Numbered from the stretch's first letter, positions 16,647 through 25,541 are shown. The stretch: 64,000 nt of DNA from an uncultured Oscillospiraceae bacterium (GCA_900540865.1 UQHH01000010.1:5205-69204), one strand, 5' to 3'. Notes: generated by a model not told the origin, from the letters alone. A program made the numbers and translations.

Positions 16647-17543
16647 ATGAATAAACTATTTGTATCCGGCTTAATCAATACGGAAACCACTGTAAAAGTC
16701 GACAGCTTCCCCATAAATTACTGCCCAATCCTTTTCCCCTTCTTCGGCGTGGAAACCGCTGTGTCGGGCGTAGGCTTCAATATAGCAAAGGCGCTTACCG
16801 TGCTTGGGGACGACGTGACGCTGTTTTCACTCACCGGCAGCGACGACAGCGCCTGTATGATTAAGCAGGCGCTTTTATCCTGCGGCGTTTCCTGTAAATA
16901 TATCGACCCGCTCCTCAAAAGCACGCCGCAGTCGGTCGTATTATACGACAAGGACGGAAAACGCCAGATTTACTGCGATTTGAAGGATATTCAGGAAACG
17001 CTGTGCAGCATCCCAAAATTTAAAGAGGCCGCAGCCTCGTGCGGCATCGCGGTGCTCTGCAATGTAAATTATAACCGCCCGCTTTTAAAGCTTGCGAAGG
17101 AAATGGGAAAACTCGTCGCCACCGACGTACACGTCGTTTCAGACCTGTACGACGTATTCAACGCCGATTTTATGCGCTATGCCGATATCCTGTTTATGAG
17201 CGACGAAGCGGTCAAGGGCGACCCGAAGGACTTTATCCGTGAAACCGCCCGGCTTTACGGCAACCAAATCATCGTTATGGGCTTAGGCGCAAAGGGCGCG
17301 CTGCTTTACACGAAGGAGAGCAATGAAATTATTTTACAGCCCGCTGTAAAGACAAGGGACGTCGTAAATACCGTCGGAGCGGGCGACGCGCTTTTCTCCG
17401 CTTTCCTGCACCAATACGCCATTACGAAGGACCCGGCCTTTTCCCTGCGCTTTGCGGTAACCTTTGCCTCCTATAAAATTGGGGAATCGGGAGCCGCCAA
17501 AGGCTTTGCCGATGAGCAGACAATCCGCGGCCTTATGGATTAA
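16647..17543 (+). CDS. PfkB-family carbohydrate/nucleoside kinase
   Basis: A 298-residue ribokinase-fold protein with the C-terminal PfkB signature NTVGAGDALFSAFL, where Asp is the catalytic base and GAGD forms the anion hole. The N-terminal sugar-binding region (GVGFNIAKALTVLGDDVTL) is typical too. The substrate cannot be deduced. The ATG at 16647 is chosen over the TTG at 16626; the ribosome site AAAAGAGA is weak. The orphan gene that follows 77 bases later may be co-transcribed. Confidence 0.88.
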   Translation: MNKLFVSGLINTETTVKVDSFPINYCPILFPFFGVETAVSGVGFNIAKALTVLGDDVTLFSLTGSDDSACMIKQALLSCGVSCKYIDPLLKSTPQSVVLYDKDGKRQIYCDLKDIQETLCSIPKFKEAAASCGIAVLCNVNYNRPLLKLAKEMGKLVATDVHVVSDLYDVFNADFMRYADILFMSDEAVKGDPKDFIRETARLYGNQIIVMGLGAKGALLYTKESNEIILQPAVKTRDVVNTVGAGDALFSAFLHQYAITKDPAFSLRFAVTFASYKIGESGAAKGFADEQTIRGLMD

Positions 17544-17620
17544 AAAGCTTCGTATAAATTGAGCCATAAATCAAATAATATTGTTACATCCGCGGCCTTA
17601 CATAAACCCGAAAGAAATGG

Positions 17621-18169
17621 ATGAGTGAAATGCCCGTTGTAGCGCTTTGTTCCTGCCGTAAAGGACACGACCTGTTCGACGCTTTGTACCGCGCGCTCTC
17701 CCAAAACGGCGGCGTGCAAAGCTTTTGCCGCAATGAGCTGAAATCGAGCTGTGAAGACCCGCAATTTTCCCTCTGCCATACCTCCTGCGTTCCGCACACA
17801 CATGGCGTATCCGGCGTGCTCGTGTTTGACGACGGCTTTAAAAGCGGCGGCAGCTTCGAGCTTTCCGAACGCCTCATCCCGGTACTCGACAGCGACAACA
17901 AAAAAGCGCTATCCCGCCTGAAGGAAGCGGGGCGCGTCGCCATCACCTGCGGCACCGGCTCCAGAGATACGCTGAGTATCGCGAGCATCAGCGAATCGCG
18001 CGCGACCGTCAGCCTTCAGCGTGAGCTAATCGATATTTACGGGAACAGGGTCGAACCGCGTGACATCATCGTTACCTTTGAAAGCCGCATGGAGGTCTAC
18101 CCGCTGCTTGCAACCTGCGCCGCGCTATTGCTGTGCGGCGCCGAGCCGGACGGCGGATATGCCCTTTAA
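17621..18169 (+). CDS. Hypothetical protein, 182 aa
   Basis: I do not recognise a family. The protein is soluble, cysteine-rich in its first half (seven Cys among residues 10-57, including CSC, SFC, SSC, LCH and SCV) and contains an HTHG stretch. The C-terminal third, with RDIIVTFESRMEVYPLLATC, looks like a compact alpha/beta region. A metal-binding role for the Cys/His residues is possible but unproven. It lies 77 bases after the PfkB kinase on the same strand and ends at a clear terminator. Confidence 0.7.
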   Translation: MSEMPVVALCSCRKGHDLFDALYRALSQNGGVQSFCRNELKSSCEDPQFSLCHTSCVPHTHGVSGVLVFDDGFKSGGSFELSERLIPVLDSDNKKALSRLKEAGRVAITCGTGSRDTLSIASISESRATVSLQRELIDIYGNRVEPRDIIVTFESRMEVYPLLATCAALLLCGAEPDGGYAL

Positions 18170-18175
18170 CAGAAA

Positions 18176-18212
18176 ATAAACCCTGCCGAAAATCCGGCGG
18201 GGTTTTGTTTAT
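18176..18212 (+). terminator. Terminator after the 182-aa orphan
   Basis: AACCCTGCCG-aaaat-CCGGCGGGGTT followed by TTGTTT. Confidence 0.8.
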
Positions 18213-18221
18213 TATAAATTG

Positions 18222-18262
18222 CGAAAATATGTTCGTTTTCTCTTGACTAAAACATTTGTTCG
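18222..18262 (+). promoter_or_regulatory. Two LexA-like (SOS) boxes upstream of the radical SAM operon
   Basis: Box 1 is CGAAAATATGTTCG (18222-18235), one base from the perfect palindrome CGAACATATGTTCG. Box 2 is AAAACATTTGTTCG (18249-18262), whose complement CGAACAAATGTTTT fits the Gram-positive LexA consensus CGAACRNRYGTTYC at all but the last base. Box 2 lies between the -35 and -10 elements, as repressor sites do. Confidence 0.65.
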
Positions 18263-18272
18263 GGTGTATACT
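18243..18272 (+). promoter_or_regulatory. Sigma-A-type promoter of the radical SAM/DUF4130 operon
   Basis: TTGACT, 18 bases, TATACT, 23 bases before the TTG start at 18296. LexA-like box 2 fills the spacer. Confidence 0.7.
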
Positions 18273-18295
18273 GTATACATCGGGAGGGATGCCGC

Positions 18296-19612
18296 TTGGA
18301 TATGTTCGACAAACTGAAAATACTCGCCGACAGCGCCAAATACGACGTGGCGTGCACTTCGAGCGGCGTTGACAGGAAAAACGGGAAAGAAGGAATCGGC
18401 AGCGCCGTTAGCTGCGGAATATGCCATACCTTTTCGGCCGACGGGCGCTGTGTGTCCCTGCTGAAGGTATTGATGACCAACGTCTGCATTTACGACTGCG
18501 CGTACTGCGTAAACAGGCGCAGCAACGACGTACCCCGCGCCGCGTTTACGCCGAGGGAGCTTGCGGACCTAACCATCCAGTTTTACAGACGCAATTACAT
18601 TGAGGGCCTTTTTTTAAGCTCCGGCGTCATTAAAAGCCCGGACTATACCTGCGAGCAGCTTATTAAGACCGTGGAAATTCTGCGGGACGAATACCGTTTT
18701 TTCGGCTATATCCACGCAAAGGCAATTCCCGGCGCGGATGAAAGCCTGCTTACAAGGCTCGGCCTGCTCGTCGACCGTATGAGCGTCAATATCGAGCTGC
18801 CAAGCCAGAAAAGCCTTGCCATGCTCGCGCCTGACAAATCCAAAACCTCTATTTTAAAGCCGATGGGCTTTATCACAGGTAAGCTTGCCGAAAACAAAAG
18901 CGAGCTGGTAAAATACCGGCATACGCCGAAATTCGCCCCCGCCGGGCAGAGCACCCAGATGATTATCGGCGCGACCGGGGACACGGATTTTCAAATTCTA
19001 AAGCTGAGCAGCGCGCTGTATAACAAGTACCGGCTCAAGCGCGTATTTTTTTCCGCTTACATGCCTGTATCCTCGAATCCGCTGCTGCCGGCGGTAAATA
19101 CCCCGCCGCCTTTGCTGCGGGAGCACAGGCTATACCAGGCGGACTGGCTGCTGCGCTTTTACGGCTTTGAAGCCGACGAGCTGCTCGACGAGCAGCACCA
19201 GAGCTTTAACCCGCTGGTCGACCCCAAATGCAACTGGGCGCTCTGCCACATGGAGCGTTTTCCGCTGGAGGTAAGCCGCGCGCCGTATGAAGCGCTTTTA
19301 CGTGTGCCGGGAATCGGAGTAACGAGCGCAAAGCGCATACTGACCGCGAGAAGGGTCAGCAGGCTCAGCTATGAGGGGCTGAAAAAGATGGGGGTGGTGC
19401 TCAAGCGGGCACAGTATTTTATTACCGTGAACGGGAAGCTCAACGAGGGACTGGTGATTTCGCAGGATACCGCTTTGCGCAGCCTGATTTCCCAGCAGGG
19501 GCTCGATTATATCCGCGGGCAGGCGCCGCAGCAGTATGAGCAGCTCAGCCTCTTTCAGGACGGGCAGATTAAAGCGGAGGAGGTACGCGCATGTTTGACC
19601 GCGGGAGCGTAG
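18296..19612 (+). CDS. Putative DNA modification/repair radical SAM protein (TIGR03916-like)
   Basis: A 438-residue radical SAM protein. The cluster motif CIYDCAYC (CxxxCxxC, about residues 64-71) follows an N-terminal cysteine-containing segment (GICHTF). The C-terminus holds a helix-hairpin-helix DNA-binding motif (RVPGIGVTSAKRIL), as in DNA repair enzymes. Proteins of this form are paired with the TIGR03915/DUF4130 protein and sometimes with a uracil-DNA-glycosylase-like domain; their reaction is unknown. I use the TTG at 18296 because GGGAGGG lies seven bases upstream; the in-frame ATG two codons later is too far. It overlaps the next gene by 22 bases. LexA-like boxes at its promoter support a repair role. 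Confidence 0.88.
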   Translation: MDMFDKLKILADSAKYDVACTSSGVDRKNGKEGIGSAVSCGICHTFSADGRCVSLLKVLMTNVCIYDCAYCVNRRSNDVPRAAFTPRELADLTIQFYRRNYIEGLFLSSGVIKSPDYTCEQLIKTVEILRDEYRFFGYIHAKAIPGADESLLTRLGLLVDRMSVNIELPSQKSLAMLAPDKSKTSILKPMGFITGKLAENKSELVKYRHTPKFAPAGQSTQMIIGATGDTDFQILKLSSALYNKYRLKRVFFSAYMPVSSNPLLPAVNTPPPLLREHRLYQADWLLRFYGFEADELLDEQHQSFNPLVDPKCNWALCHMERFPLEVSRAPYEALLRVPGIGVTSAKRILTARRVSRLSYEGLKKMGVVLKRAQYFITVNGKLNEGLVISQDTALRSLISQQGLDYIRGQAPQQYEQLSLFQDGQIKAEEVRACLTAGA

Positions 19613-20373
19613 GCTATGAGTACGACGGGACGTTCGAGGGCTTTTTATGCTGCGTGTTTGAAAGCTTTGAGCGCAGGGAAACGCCGCTCGATATACAGCC
19701 GTCCGGCGCGCCCCAGCTGACGCTCAATCCATTGAGGCCGGTCAAGACGGATTTGCACAAGGCGGAGCGGGTCCGGCGTTCCATCTCGCTGAGGATTTCG
19801 CGGGACGCGATGGAGCTTACAGAGCATGTGTTCCTTACCTTTTTAGAGCACAAGGAGCTTTATATGCTGCGGTTTTTGCAGATGGGCTTTTCCATCGGGC
19901 CTGACGTCACAAGGCTTTTACAGGACGATACAGTCTGCGCCTTGCTTAAGGCGCAGAAGCACCTTTACAACGAAAGCCACAGGTTTAAGCAGTTCCTGCG
20001 GTTTTCCGTTACAGGGCGGGTGCTTGCCGCCGTTATCAAGCCAATGAACCAGGTGCTGCCCCTTATCGCGCCGCATTTTACCGACCGTTATCCGGAAGAG
20101 GCTTTTTTGATTTACGACGAAACCCACGGCATGGCGCTCGTCCACAGGCTGGGTGAGACGGCGATTGTCCCGGTCGATTCGTTCGTTATGGACGACCCGG
20201 ACGAGCAGGAGCAGATGTACCGCGATTTATGGTGTGATTATTACGATACCATCGCCATAGAAGGGCGCTATAACCCCAAATGCCGCATGAACCATATGCC
20301 CAAGCGTTACTGGGATACGATGACTGAGTTCTGCCGCAGCCAGAAGCCGGGCCTGAGAAGAAACAATCCGTGA
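19591..20373 (+). CDS. TIGR03915/DUF4130 family probable DNA metabolism protein
   Basis: A 260-residue soluble protein recognised by the N-terminal YEYDGTFEGFLCCVFESF, the middle stretch EHKELYMLRFLQMGF and the C-terminal FCRSQKPGLRR with MNHMPKRYW. This family is nearly always adjacent to, or fused with, the radical SAM protein encoded just upstream, and has no known activity. In longer relatives a uracil-DNA-glycosylase domain follows; here it is absent. The start overlaps the previous gene by 22 bases and has GCGGAGGAGG as ribosome site, so the two are translationally coupled. A terminator follows 50 bases after the stop. Confidence 0.85.
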   Translation: MFDRGSVGYEYDGTFEGFLCCVFESFERRETPLDIQPSGAPQLTLNPLRPVKTDLHKAERVRRSISLRISRDAMELTEHVFLTFLEHKELYMLRFLQMGFSIGPDVTRLLQDDTVCALLKAQKHLYNESHRFKQFLRFSVTGRVLAAVIKPMNQVLPLIAPHFTDRYPEEAFLIYDETHGMALVHRLGETAIVPVDSFVMDDPDEQEQMYRDLWCDYYDTIAIEGRYNPKCRMNHMPKRYWDTMTEFCRSQKPGLRRNNP

Positions 20374-20423
20374 ACACCGGCACTCCCCTATCCATCTTTG
20401 GCCAATCAATGAAAACAGACGAA

Positions 20424-20456
20424 AGCCAGCGTCAAACAACGCTGGCTCATTTTATA
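20424..20456 (+). terminator. Terminator of the radical SAM/DUF4130 operon
   Basis: AGCCAGCG-tcaaacaa-CGCTGGCT followed by CATTTTAT. Confidence 0.75.
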
Positions 20457-20552
20457 ACCTTACGGCTCTATTGTGCTCTTTTCCTGTGCCTGAACATAGT
20501 GACCTGCCGCTCAATCCAGAGGCACACTTTCAGCCAGGTGAAGCCACTATTC

Positions 20553-21251
20553 TTAAAATACCTCGTCGACGACTACCTCGCTGATAGGCTCAGGCTTGCT
20601 GCTGATATCGTCAATATTTCCGCTGTCCTCCGGCGCCTGCGAGGAAGATGCCTGCGAGCCGCTTTCATCCTTGGAATTCTGCGAAGACGACGGCACGCCT
20701 TGGCTGGAGCTATTATCCTTTGAAGGCTTTAGGTTGTCCATAATTTCATCAAGAATTTCTTCCTTTGATTTGTCGTCCACCTTTTCTCCCGGCTTTACGT
20801 CGTGATAGTAGACGAAATAGGTGCGGTACGTGCCGTCGGGCAGGCGCACCGTCTTGAAATAGCCGAGAATATGCCTGTCAGAGGTTTTCCCGTCCGCCAG
20901 CTCCACCTTCATTGTAATGTCCGCGACAAATCCGTTGTCAAAATCCGAAAGCTGCACATCCGTATATTCCACGCTCTGAATATCGAGGCCGCTCCCTATC
21001 ATATCGTCGCGGATTTCGTCTAGCGAGGTCACGACGACCGCCCTTTGCCGGGAATCTTCTTCCGTCTGAGAATCGCTGTAATACTCAAGCTCCATACCGG
21101 GATACGGGTTTTTATTTGTGTCCGCGTCGCCCGCGTCGTAAACAGGGTTGGTAAACTGAATATCCCCTTCTCCGTTCCCGCTGCAGCCGGACAGCAGGGC
21201 TGACGGAAGCAGTACCGCCGCTGTCAAAAGAAGCGCTATTATTTTTTTCAT
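20553..21251 (-). CDS. Lipoprotein of unknown function, 232 aa
   Basis: An exported lipoprotein: signal peptide MKKIIALLLTAAVLLPSALL and lipobox LSGC. The mature part has one compact domain (about 45-160, including ILGYFKTVRLPDGTYRTYFVY) and a disordered Ser/Gln/Glu/Asp-rich tail of about 60 residues ending VVVDEVF. I recognise no family. The ATG at 21251 follows AAGGAGG. It is the last gene of a probable operon with the esterase (14-base gap) and glycosyltransferase, which suggests an envelope role. Confidence 0.8.
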   Translation of the reverse strand: MKKIIALLLTAAVLLPSALLSGCSGNGEGDIQFTNPVYDAGDADTNKNPYPGMELEYYSDSQTEEDSRQRAVVVTSLDEIRDDMIGSGLDIQSVEYTDVQLSDFDNGFVADITMKVELADGKTSDRHILGYFKTVRLPDGTYRTYFVYYHDVKPGEKVDDKSKEEILDEIMDNLKPSKDNSSSQGVPSSSQNSKDESGSQASSSQAPEDSGNIDDISSKPEPISEVVVDEVF

Positions 21252-21265
21252 ATTACGTTTCCTCC

Positions 21266-22057
21266 TTAGCTTTGATGAAAGAACCAGCGCAGCGCCTGCG
21301 GGAACCGTTTGCGCCATGCCTCTTCGTTATGCTTGTCTTCCGGTATTTCTTCATATAAAAGCTTTTCCCGCGGATACCCGAAGGAAAGAAGGCGCTGCGC
21401 CATACGGCGCGTTCCGCCGAGCAGTATGGTTTCCAGCATGTCGCCCGCGCCGTTGGAAAGGTAAAGGTACGGGAGCTGTTTCCTTTGAGCAGGCTGAAGC
21501 TTCTCCAAAAATCGTTGCCATGTATCCTCTTCAAACAGGAAAAACGCCGGTGAAAGCGCGGCGATACAGCCATATGTTTCGGGATAGCGCATTCCGGCAA
21601 AGAACGCCTCCAGCCCTCCGCTCGAGCTTCCCGCAATAACGGTATGTTTCCTATCCGGGGAAATATGGTATTTTCCGCGGATATATGGTTCAAGCGTTTC
21701 CTTTAAAAACCTTGCAAACGGGATTCCCCTGCGCACGCTGAAATCGTGGCCGTCTATCGCCTGTATGGCCGGCGGGATTGGCCCTAAATCAGGCGTCAGC
21801 TCTTCGTCCCGCTTTTCATCCGCATTGTCCACGGCGACAATCATATAAGGAACGCCATTCAGTCCGGATACCACGGTCTCGTCCGCCTTCCATCCGCCGT
21901 AAGGCGTATCTTCCCCGAATAGGTTCTGGCTGTCGGTCATATAAATCACGCCGCAGCGTTCTTTATGGAATCCAGGCGGAATAAAGACGGTTATTTTTTT
22001 TGAATAACCGGCAAAGGGCAGCGTAAAGTATTCAAATGTCCCGCTTTGGGCCGGCAT
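21266..22057 (-). CDS. Alpha/beta-hydrolase, enterochelin-esterase-like (Fes/esterase D family)
   Basis: A 263-residue cytosolic hydrolase without signal peptide. The nucleophile elbow is GSSSGG (within VIAGSSSGGLEAFF), the acid is probably in NGAGDMLE, and the catalytic His in EDKHNEEAW. The N-terminal ITVFIPPGF and VIYMTDSQNLF strands are typical of the esterase D/Fes group, which cleaves esters such as siderophores or S-formylglutathione; the true substrate is unknown. The ATG at 22057 has GGGAGG upstream; a TTG at 22087 would overlap the glycosyltransferase. It follows the glycosyltransferase in one operon. Confidence 0.82.
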   Translation of the reverse strand: MPAQSGTFEYFTLPFAGYSKKITVFIPPGFHKERCGVIYMTDSQNLFGEDTPYGGWKADETVVSGLNGVPYMIVAVDNADEKRDEELTPDLGPIPPAIQAIDGHDFSVRRGIPFARFLKETLEPYIRGKYHISPDRKHTVIAGSSSGGLEAFFAGMRYPETYGCIAALSPAFFLFEEDTWQRFLEKLQPAQRKQLPYLYLSNGAGDMLETILLGGTRRMAQRLLSFGYPREKLLYEEIPEDKHNEEAWRKRFPQALRWFFHQS

Positions 22058-22083
22058 AGCGGCGCCGCCTCCCTTCTCCTGAT

Positions 22084-23058
22084 TCAATCCTTCAAATCTT
22101 CCGTTGGATTCGGTTCATCGTTTAAAAAGGTTTCTATAATATAACGCGGCCTTTGCTTTGTTTCAAGATAGACCTTTCCGATATATTCCCCAATAATGCC
22201 GATTGCCAGCAGCTGCAGGCCGCCGAGCGCCCAGACAGAAACTACAAGGCTCGTCCAGCCGGATACGGTGCTGCCCATCGCGTGGGAAATCAGCGACCAA
22301 AGCAGAATAATAATGCTGATTCCAAAGACAACGGCGCCCAGACCCGTAACAAATTTAATTGGCTTGACGCTCAGGGAGGTAATCCCCTGCCACGCAAGCG
22401 AAAGCATCTTTTTCAGCGGGTATTTGCTTTCACCCGCCAGGCGCTCCTTACGTTCATACGTAACGGTCGCTGTTTTAAAGCCGACCATCGGCACGATTCC
22501 GCGCAGGAACAGGTTTACCTCTTTGAACTGGGCGAATTCTTCGAGCGCGCGTTTGCTCATCAGGCGGTAATCCGCGTGATTGAACACGACCTCCGCGCCC
22601 ATAAATTTCAGAATTTTATAAAAGCCTTCAGCGGTAAAGCGTTTAAAGAAGGAATCTGTCTCCCTTTTGCTGCGCACGCCGTAAACGATGTCGCAGCCCT
22701 CTTCATACTTTTCAAGCATTTTGTCGATTGCGTCGATGTCGTCCTGCAAATCCGCGTCGAGCGAAATAACGCAGTCCGCATGGTCCTTTGCAGTCATCAG
22801 GCCGCCGTACAGAGCGTTTTGATGTCCGCGGTTCCTGCTGAGCTTCGCGCCGGATACGAGCCGGTTTTTATCGTGCAGTTCACAGATAATTTCCCATGTG
22901 CGGTCCTTTGAACCGTCGTCGATATACATGATACGGCTGTCACCGGAGATTTTCCCCTGTGACAGCAGCTGGCCGAATTTTGCAAGCAGCTTTTCCGTCG
23001 TGTCGTAAAGCACTTCCTCCTCATTATAGCAGGGGACTGCCAGATAAAGCGTCGTCAT
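22084..23058 (-). CDS. Family 2 glycosyltransferase with two membrane helices (GtrB/DPM1-like)
   Basis: A 324-residue enzyme that probably moves a sugar from a nucleotide donor to undecaprenyl phosphate at the inner face of the membrane. The GT-A domain (1-220) has VPCYNEEE, IDDGSKDRTW and the metal-binding SLDADLQDD. Two C-terminal helices (about 232-255 and 267-290) anchor it, followed by the IGEYIGKVYLETKQRPRYI motif seen in GtrB-like transferases. It leads an operon with an esterase and a lipoprotein. Confidence 0.92.
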   Translation of the reverse strand: MTTLYLAVPCYNEEEVLYDTTEKLLAKFGQLLSQGKISGDSRIMYIDDGSKDRTWEIICELHDKNRLVSGAKLSRNRGHQNALYGGLMTAKDHADCVISLDADLQDDIDAIDKMLEKYEEGCDIVYGVRSKRETDSFFKRFTAEGFYKILKFMGAEVVFNHADYRLMSKRALEEFAQFKEVNLFLRGIVPMVGFKTATVTYERKERLAGESKYPLKKMLSLAWQGITSLSVKPIKFVTGLGAVVFGISIIILLWSLISHAMGSTVSGWTSLVVSVWALGGLQLLAIGIIGEYIGKVYLETKQRPRYIIETFLNDEPNPTEDLKD

Positions 23059-23505
23059 AATAATCCTCCATTTTTTTCATTTTTCTATTTTAAAATCGCA
23101 CACCCACCCTATTCAACGCGGGCCTGCCCCTCCTTGCTAGCGCACATTACCGGATGCCCCGCCTGTATAATACCACGCGAGACACAAATAAGTGGCAGCT
23201 TTGTATCAAAACAGACGTTCCAGTATATTTTATAGTGTCCAACTTAATATTGCAACAATTCGTCTAGCCGTCTTTATTTCGTACAATATTGCAACGTATA
23301 GATTTTACTATAATTTATCAATGAATTCAACGCCTAAATCATGACCACGGCCATTTCTAAGACATGCGGCATGATACTCGGGCTATAAGGCAATTATATA
23401 CGGGGAACCGGCTAACTTCAAGCTTGCTATTATGAACAATAAATGAAATATAAAGCAACGAGCATTCAGTAATGTAATTTGCGTACCCATTTTGTATATG
23501 CGAAA
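23059..23505. other. Gene-free upstream region of the glycosyltransferase operon
   Basis: About 450 bases without a credible ORF. On the minus strand the sequence GTTGCAATATT occurs twice, 42 bases apart (near 23250 and 23290). A possible promoter TTGCAA-N17-TAAAAT starts within the nearer copy. The repeats might be operator sites. Nothing else is visible. Confidence 0.4.
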
Positions 23506-23507
23506 AA

Positions 23508-23542
23508 GGAGGAACCAAAATTGGTTCCTCCCTTTTCATCAA
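23508..23542 (-). terminator. Terminator of the PNPOx-like gene (GGAACC family)
   Basis: AAAGGAGGAACCAA-aa-TTGGTTCCTCCCTTT, ending at the stop codon of the minus-strand gene and followed there by T residues. Confidence 0.75.
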
Positions 23543-23943
23543 AGCGTATACCGTTTCGGCGGGTTTCCGGAAAAGTCAAAAATCCCCGCGGTGGCCTCGT
23601 CCAGATAAAACGTCTTGAACACAGGGTTTTCAGGCGTTTCATAAATAGAGCGCACCAGCTCGTTTTCGCTTAGAATCGTCTTCTTGACCTCTTCATCGTC
23701 TTTAAAAACCGCCTTGCCGGAAATACGAGCCCACACCGAGTTCGGCGACGAAGCGCTGATTTCCACATATGGATTCTTCTGCATCTCCCTGTATACGTCC
23801 TTCTGGCTTCCGGTACAGAACCAAAGCTTCCCGTCCTGTTCCAGCATAAACTGGAACGGGCGTACCTTTGGCTTTCCATCGAGTCCCGCGGTTGCTACAA
23901 ACACGACCGGGTTCTCCCGCAAAAATTTTACGACGTCGTTCAC
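23539..23943 (-). CDS. Pyridoxamine 5'-phosphate oxidase-fold flavin-binding protein
   Basis: A 134-residue split-beta-barrel protein with the motif VVFVATAGLDGKPKVRPFQF near its N-terminus and KDVYREMQKNPYVEIS in the middle, both typical of FMN- or F420-binding PNPOx-like proteins in Clostridia. I start it at a GTG (23943; protein MNDVVKFL...) because GAAGGGG lies five bases upstream; longer readings have no ribosome site. The reaction is unknown. Confidence 0.82.
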   Translation of the reverse strand: MNDVVKFLRENPVVFVATAGLDGKPKVRPFQFMLEQDGKLWFCTGSQKDVYREMQKNPYVEISASSPNSVWARISGKAVFKDDEEVKKTILSENELVRSIYETPENPVFKTFYLDEATAGIFDFSGNPPKRYTL

Positions 23944-24103
23944 AAAATCCCCTTCTTTCATAATAATACCGCGGCATTCCCGCCGCCTCTTGATATCATC
24001 ATAAACCGGTGCTGTCAGATTGTAAAGTACGCACTTTCCGTCCCCTAGGTTACCTGTGGGATACAATCGGGCAAATGGCCGGACCCTTTAAAAACTGTCC
24101 GTA

Positions 24104-24137
24104 TAAAACAAAAGCCGCCCGGCGCTAACCGGGCGGT
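24104..24137 (-). terminator. ftsZ terminator
   Basis: Minus strand CCGCCCGG-ttagcg-CCGGGCGG followed by CTTTTGTTTT, 14 bases after the ftsZ stop. Confidence 0.9.
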
Positions 24138-24150
24138 ATGTATTCTTAAA

Positions 24151-25290
24151 TTACTTACGGTTGAAGATGGACATGATGTCGTAGAACGTATCGTCGTCGT
24201 CCGCAACATCGCTGTTATTCTTGCGCGCAGCAACGTCCTTTGCAGCAGCTACGGAAGCCGCCTGGTTTCTGAGCACCTCTGTGCGGGAATAGCTGGCGCG
24301 GTTATTGCTCCTGTTGTCCTCCTTTTTATCGAAGGATGCAAAGCCTGTAGCAATTACGGTAACGCTCATCTCGTCCTCAAGGTTCTCATCGAGCACGGCA
24401 CCCCAGATGATGTTCGCGTCGGGGTCGGCCTGGTCGGTAATCATTGCGGAAGCCACGTCGATTTCGTCCAGCCCAATATCAGCGGAAGCCGTAATATTGA
24501 CGATAACGCCCTTCGCGCCGTCGATAGAGGTTTCAAGAAGCGGACTTGTAATCGCCATGCGCGCCGCTTCCTCCGCCTTGTCCTTGCCCTGCGCGTAGCC
24601 GATGCCCATATGCGCGTAGCCCGCGTTGTTCATGATAGCGGTAACGTCAGCAAAGTCCAGGTTGACAAGACCGGGAATCAAAATCAGGTCGGAAATACTC
24701 TGTACGCCCTGGCGGAGAACATCGTCGGCCAAATCGAACGCGTTTTTCAGCGTAATGCGCTGCTCGCTTGCGTATTTGAGCCTTTCGTTCGGAACGACAA
24801 TTAGGGAATCGACATGGTCGCGCAGCGCCGCGATACCCGCTTCCGCCTGCTCCATACGCTTTTTGCCTTCAAAAGCAAACGGCTTGGTCACGATAGCAAC
24901 GGTAAGGATACCCATATCCTTTGCAATTTCAGCAACGACAGGGGCCGCGCCCGTACCGGTGCCGCCGCCCATGCCGGCAGTAATAAACACCATATCGGTG
25001 TCCTTTAAAACATCAGTAATTTCCTCACGGTTCTCCTCGGCAGCCTCTCTGCCGACCTCCGGCTTGGAACCGGCACCCTTGCCGTGAGTAATCTTCTCAC
25101 CGATTTGAATCTTCTGAGTAGCGTTGGAAAACTGTAAAACGTGGTCATCTGTATTGACAGCAATAAACTCAACGCAGCGAACACCCATTTTCACCATGCG
25201 GTTGACCGCGTTTCCGCCGCCGCCGCCGACACCAATTACCTTAATCACCGGGATATTGTTGCCGTACTCTTTTTCAAGCTCGAATGCCAT
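24151..25290 (-). CDS. ftsZ: Cell division GTPase FtsZ
   Basis: The tubulin-like protein that forms the division ring. The 379 residues contain the GTP-binding GGGGGNAVNRM, the tubulin signature GGGTGTGAAPV at about 105-115, the synergy residues in NLDFADVTAIM and a C-terminal domain to about 320. A variable linker of 40 residues leads to the C-terminal peptide DIMSIFNRK that binds FtsA/SepF-like partners. The ribosome site is AGGAGG. It ends the dcw cluster here and has its own promoters and terminator. ftsA is absent, as in many Clostridia. Confidence 0.98.
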   Translation of the reverse strand: MAFELEKEYGNNIPVIKVIGVGGGGGNAVNRMVKMGVRCVEFIAVNTDDHVLQFSNATQKIQIGEKITHGKGAGSKPEVGREAAEENREEITDVLKDTDMVFITAGMGGGTGTGAAPVVAEIAKDMGILTVAIVTKPFAFEGKKRMEQAEAGIAALRDHVDSLIVVPNERLKYASEQRITLKNAFDLADDVLRQGVQSISDLILIPGLVNLDFADVTAIMNNAGYAHMGIGYAQGKDKAEEAARMAITSPLLETSIDGAKGVIVNITASADIGLDEIDVASAMITDQADPDANIIWGAVLDENLEDEMSVTVIATGFASFDKKEDNRSNNRASYSRTEVLRNQAASVAAAKDVAARKNNSDVADDDDTFYDIMSIFNRK

Positions 25291-25369
25291 TTGAACTTCC
25301 TCCTAATACACATCAGTTTCTTTATCTGAAACGATAATAATGCAAGCTTTTTTCAGTATAACCCAATCG

Positions 25370-25416
25370 ATTATACGCCTATTGAATAATGTATCACAAG
25401 AGCGCGGAAATTTCAA
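25370..25416 (-). promoter_or_regulatory. Two candidate promoters of ftsZ
   Basis: On the minus strand TTGTGA-N18-TATAAT (-10 at 25370-25375) and, just upstream and overlapping, TTGAAA-N17-TACATT (-10 at 25388-25393). Both lie 80-100 bases before the ATG. Confidence 0.55.
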
Positions 25417-25541
25417 TCTTTTCTTAAATAAAAATTAAAAAAAACGTGAAATTTGCGCCGTTTTACCGTTTCCGGACGATGAAGTTTCTATATTTCACCG
25501 TCAATCCTACCGCCGCATAACCGCTGCTATTTATCATACGG

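Noticed and set aside
22153..22911. 252-residue plus-strand frame opposite the glycosyltransferase
   Set aside because: Shadow frame: no start signal and no recognisable motif; the minus-strand protein has all GT2 motifs.
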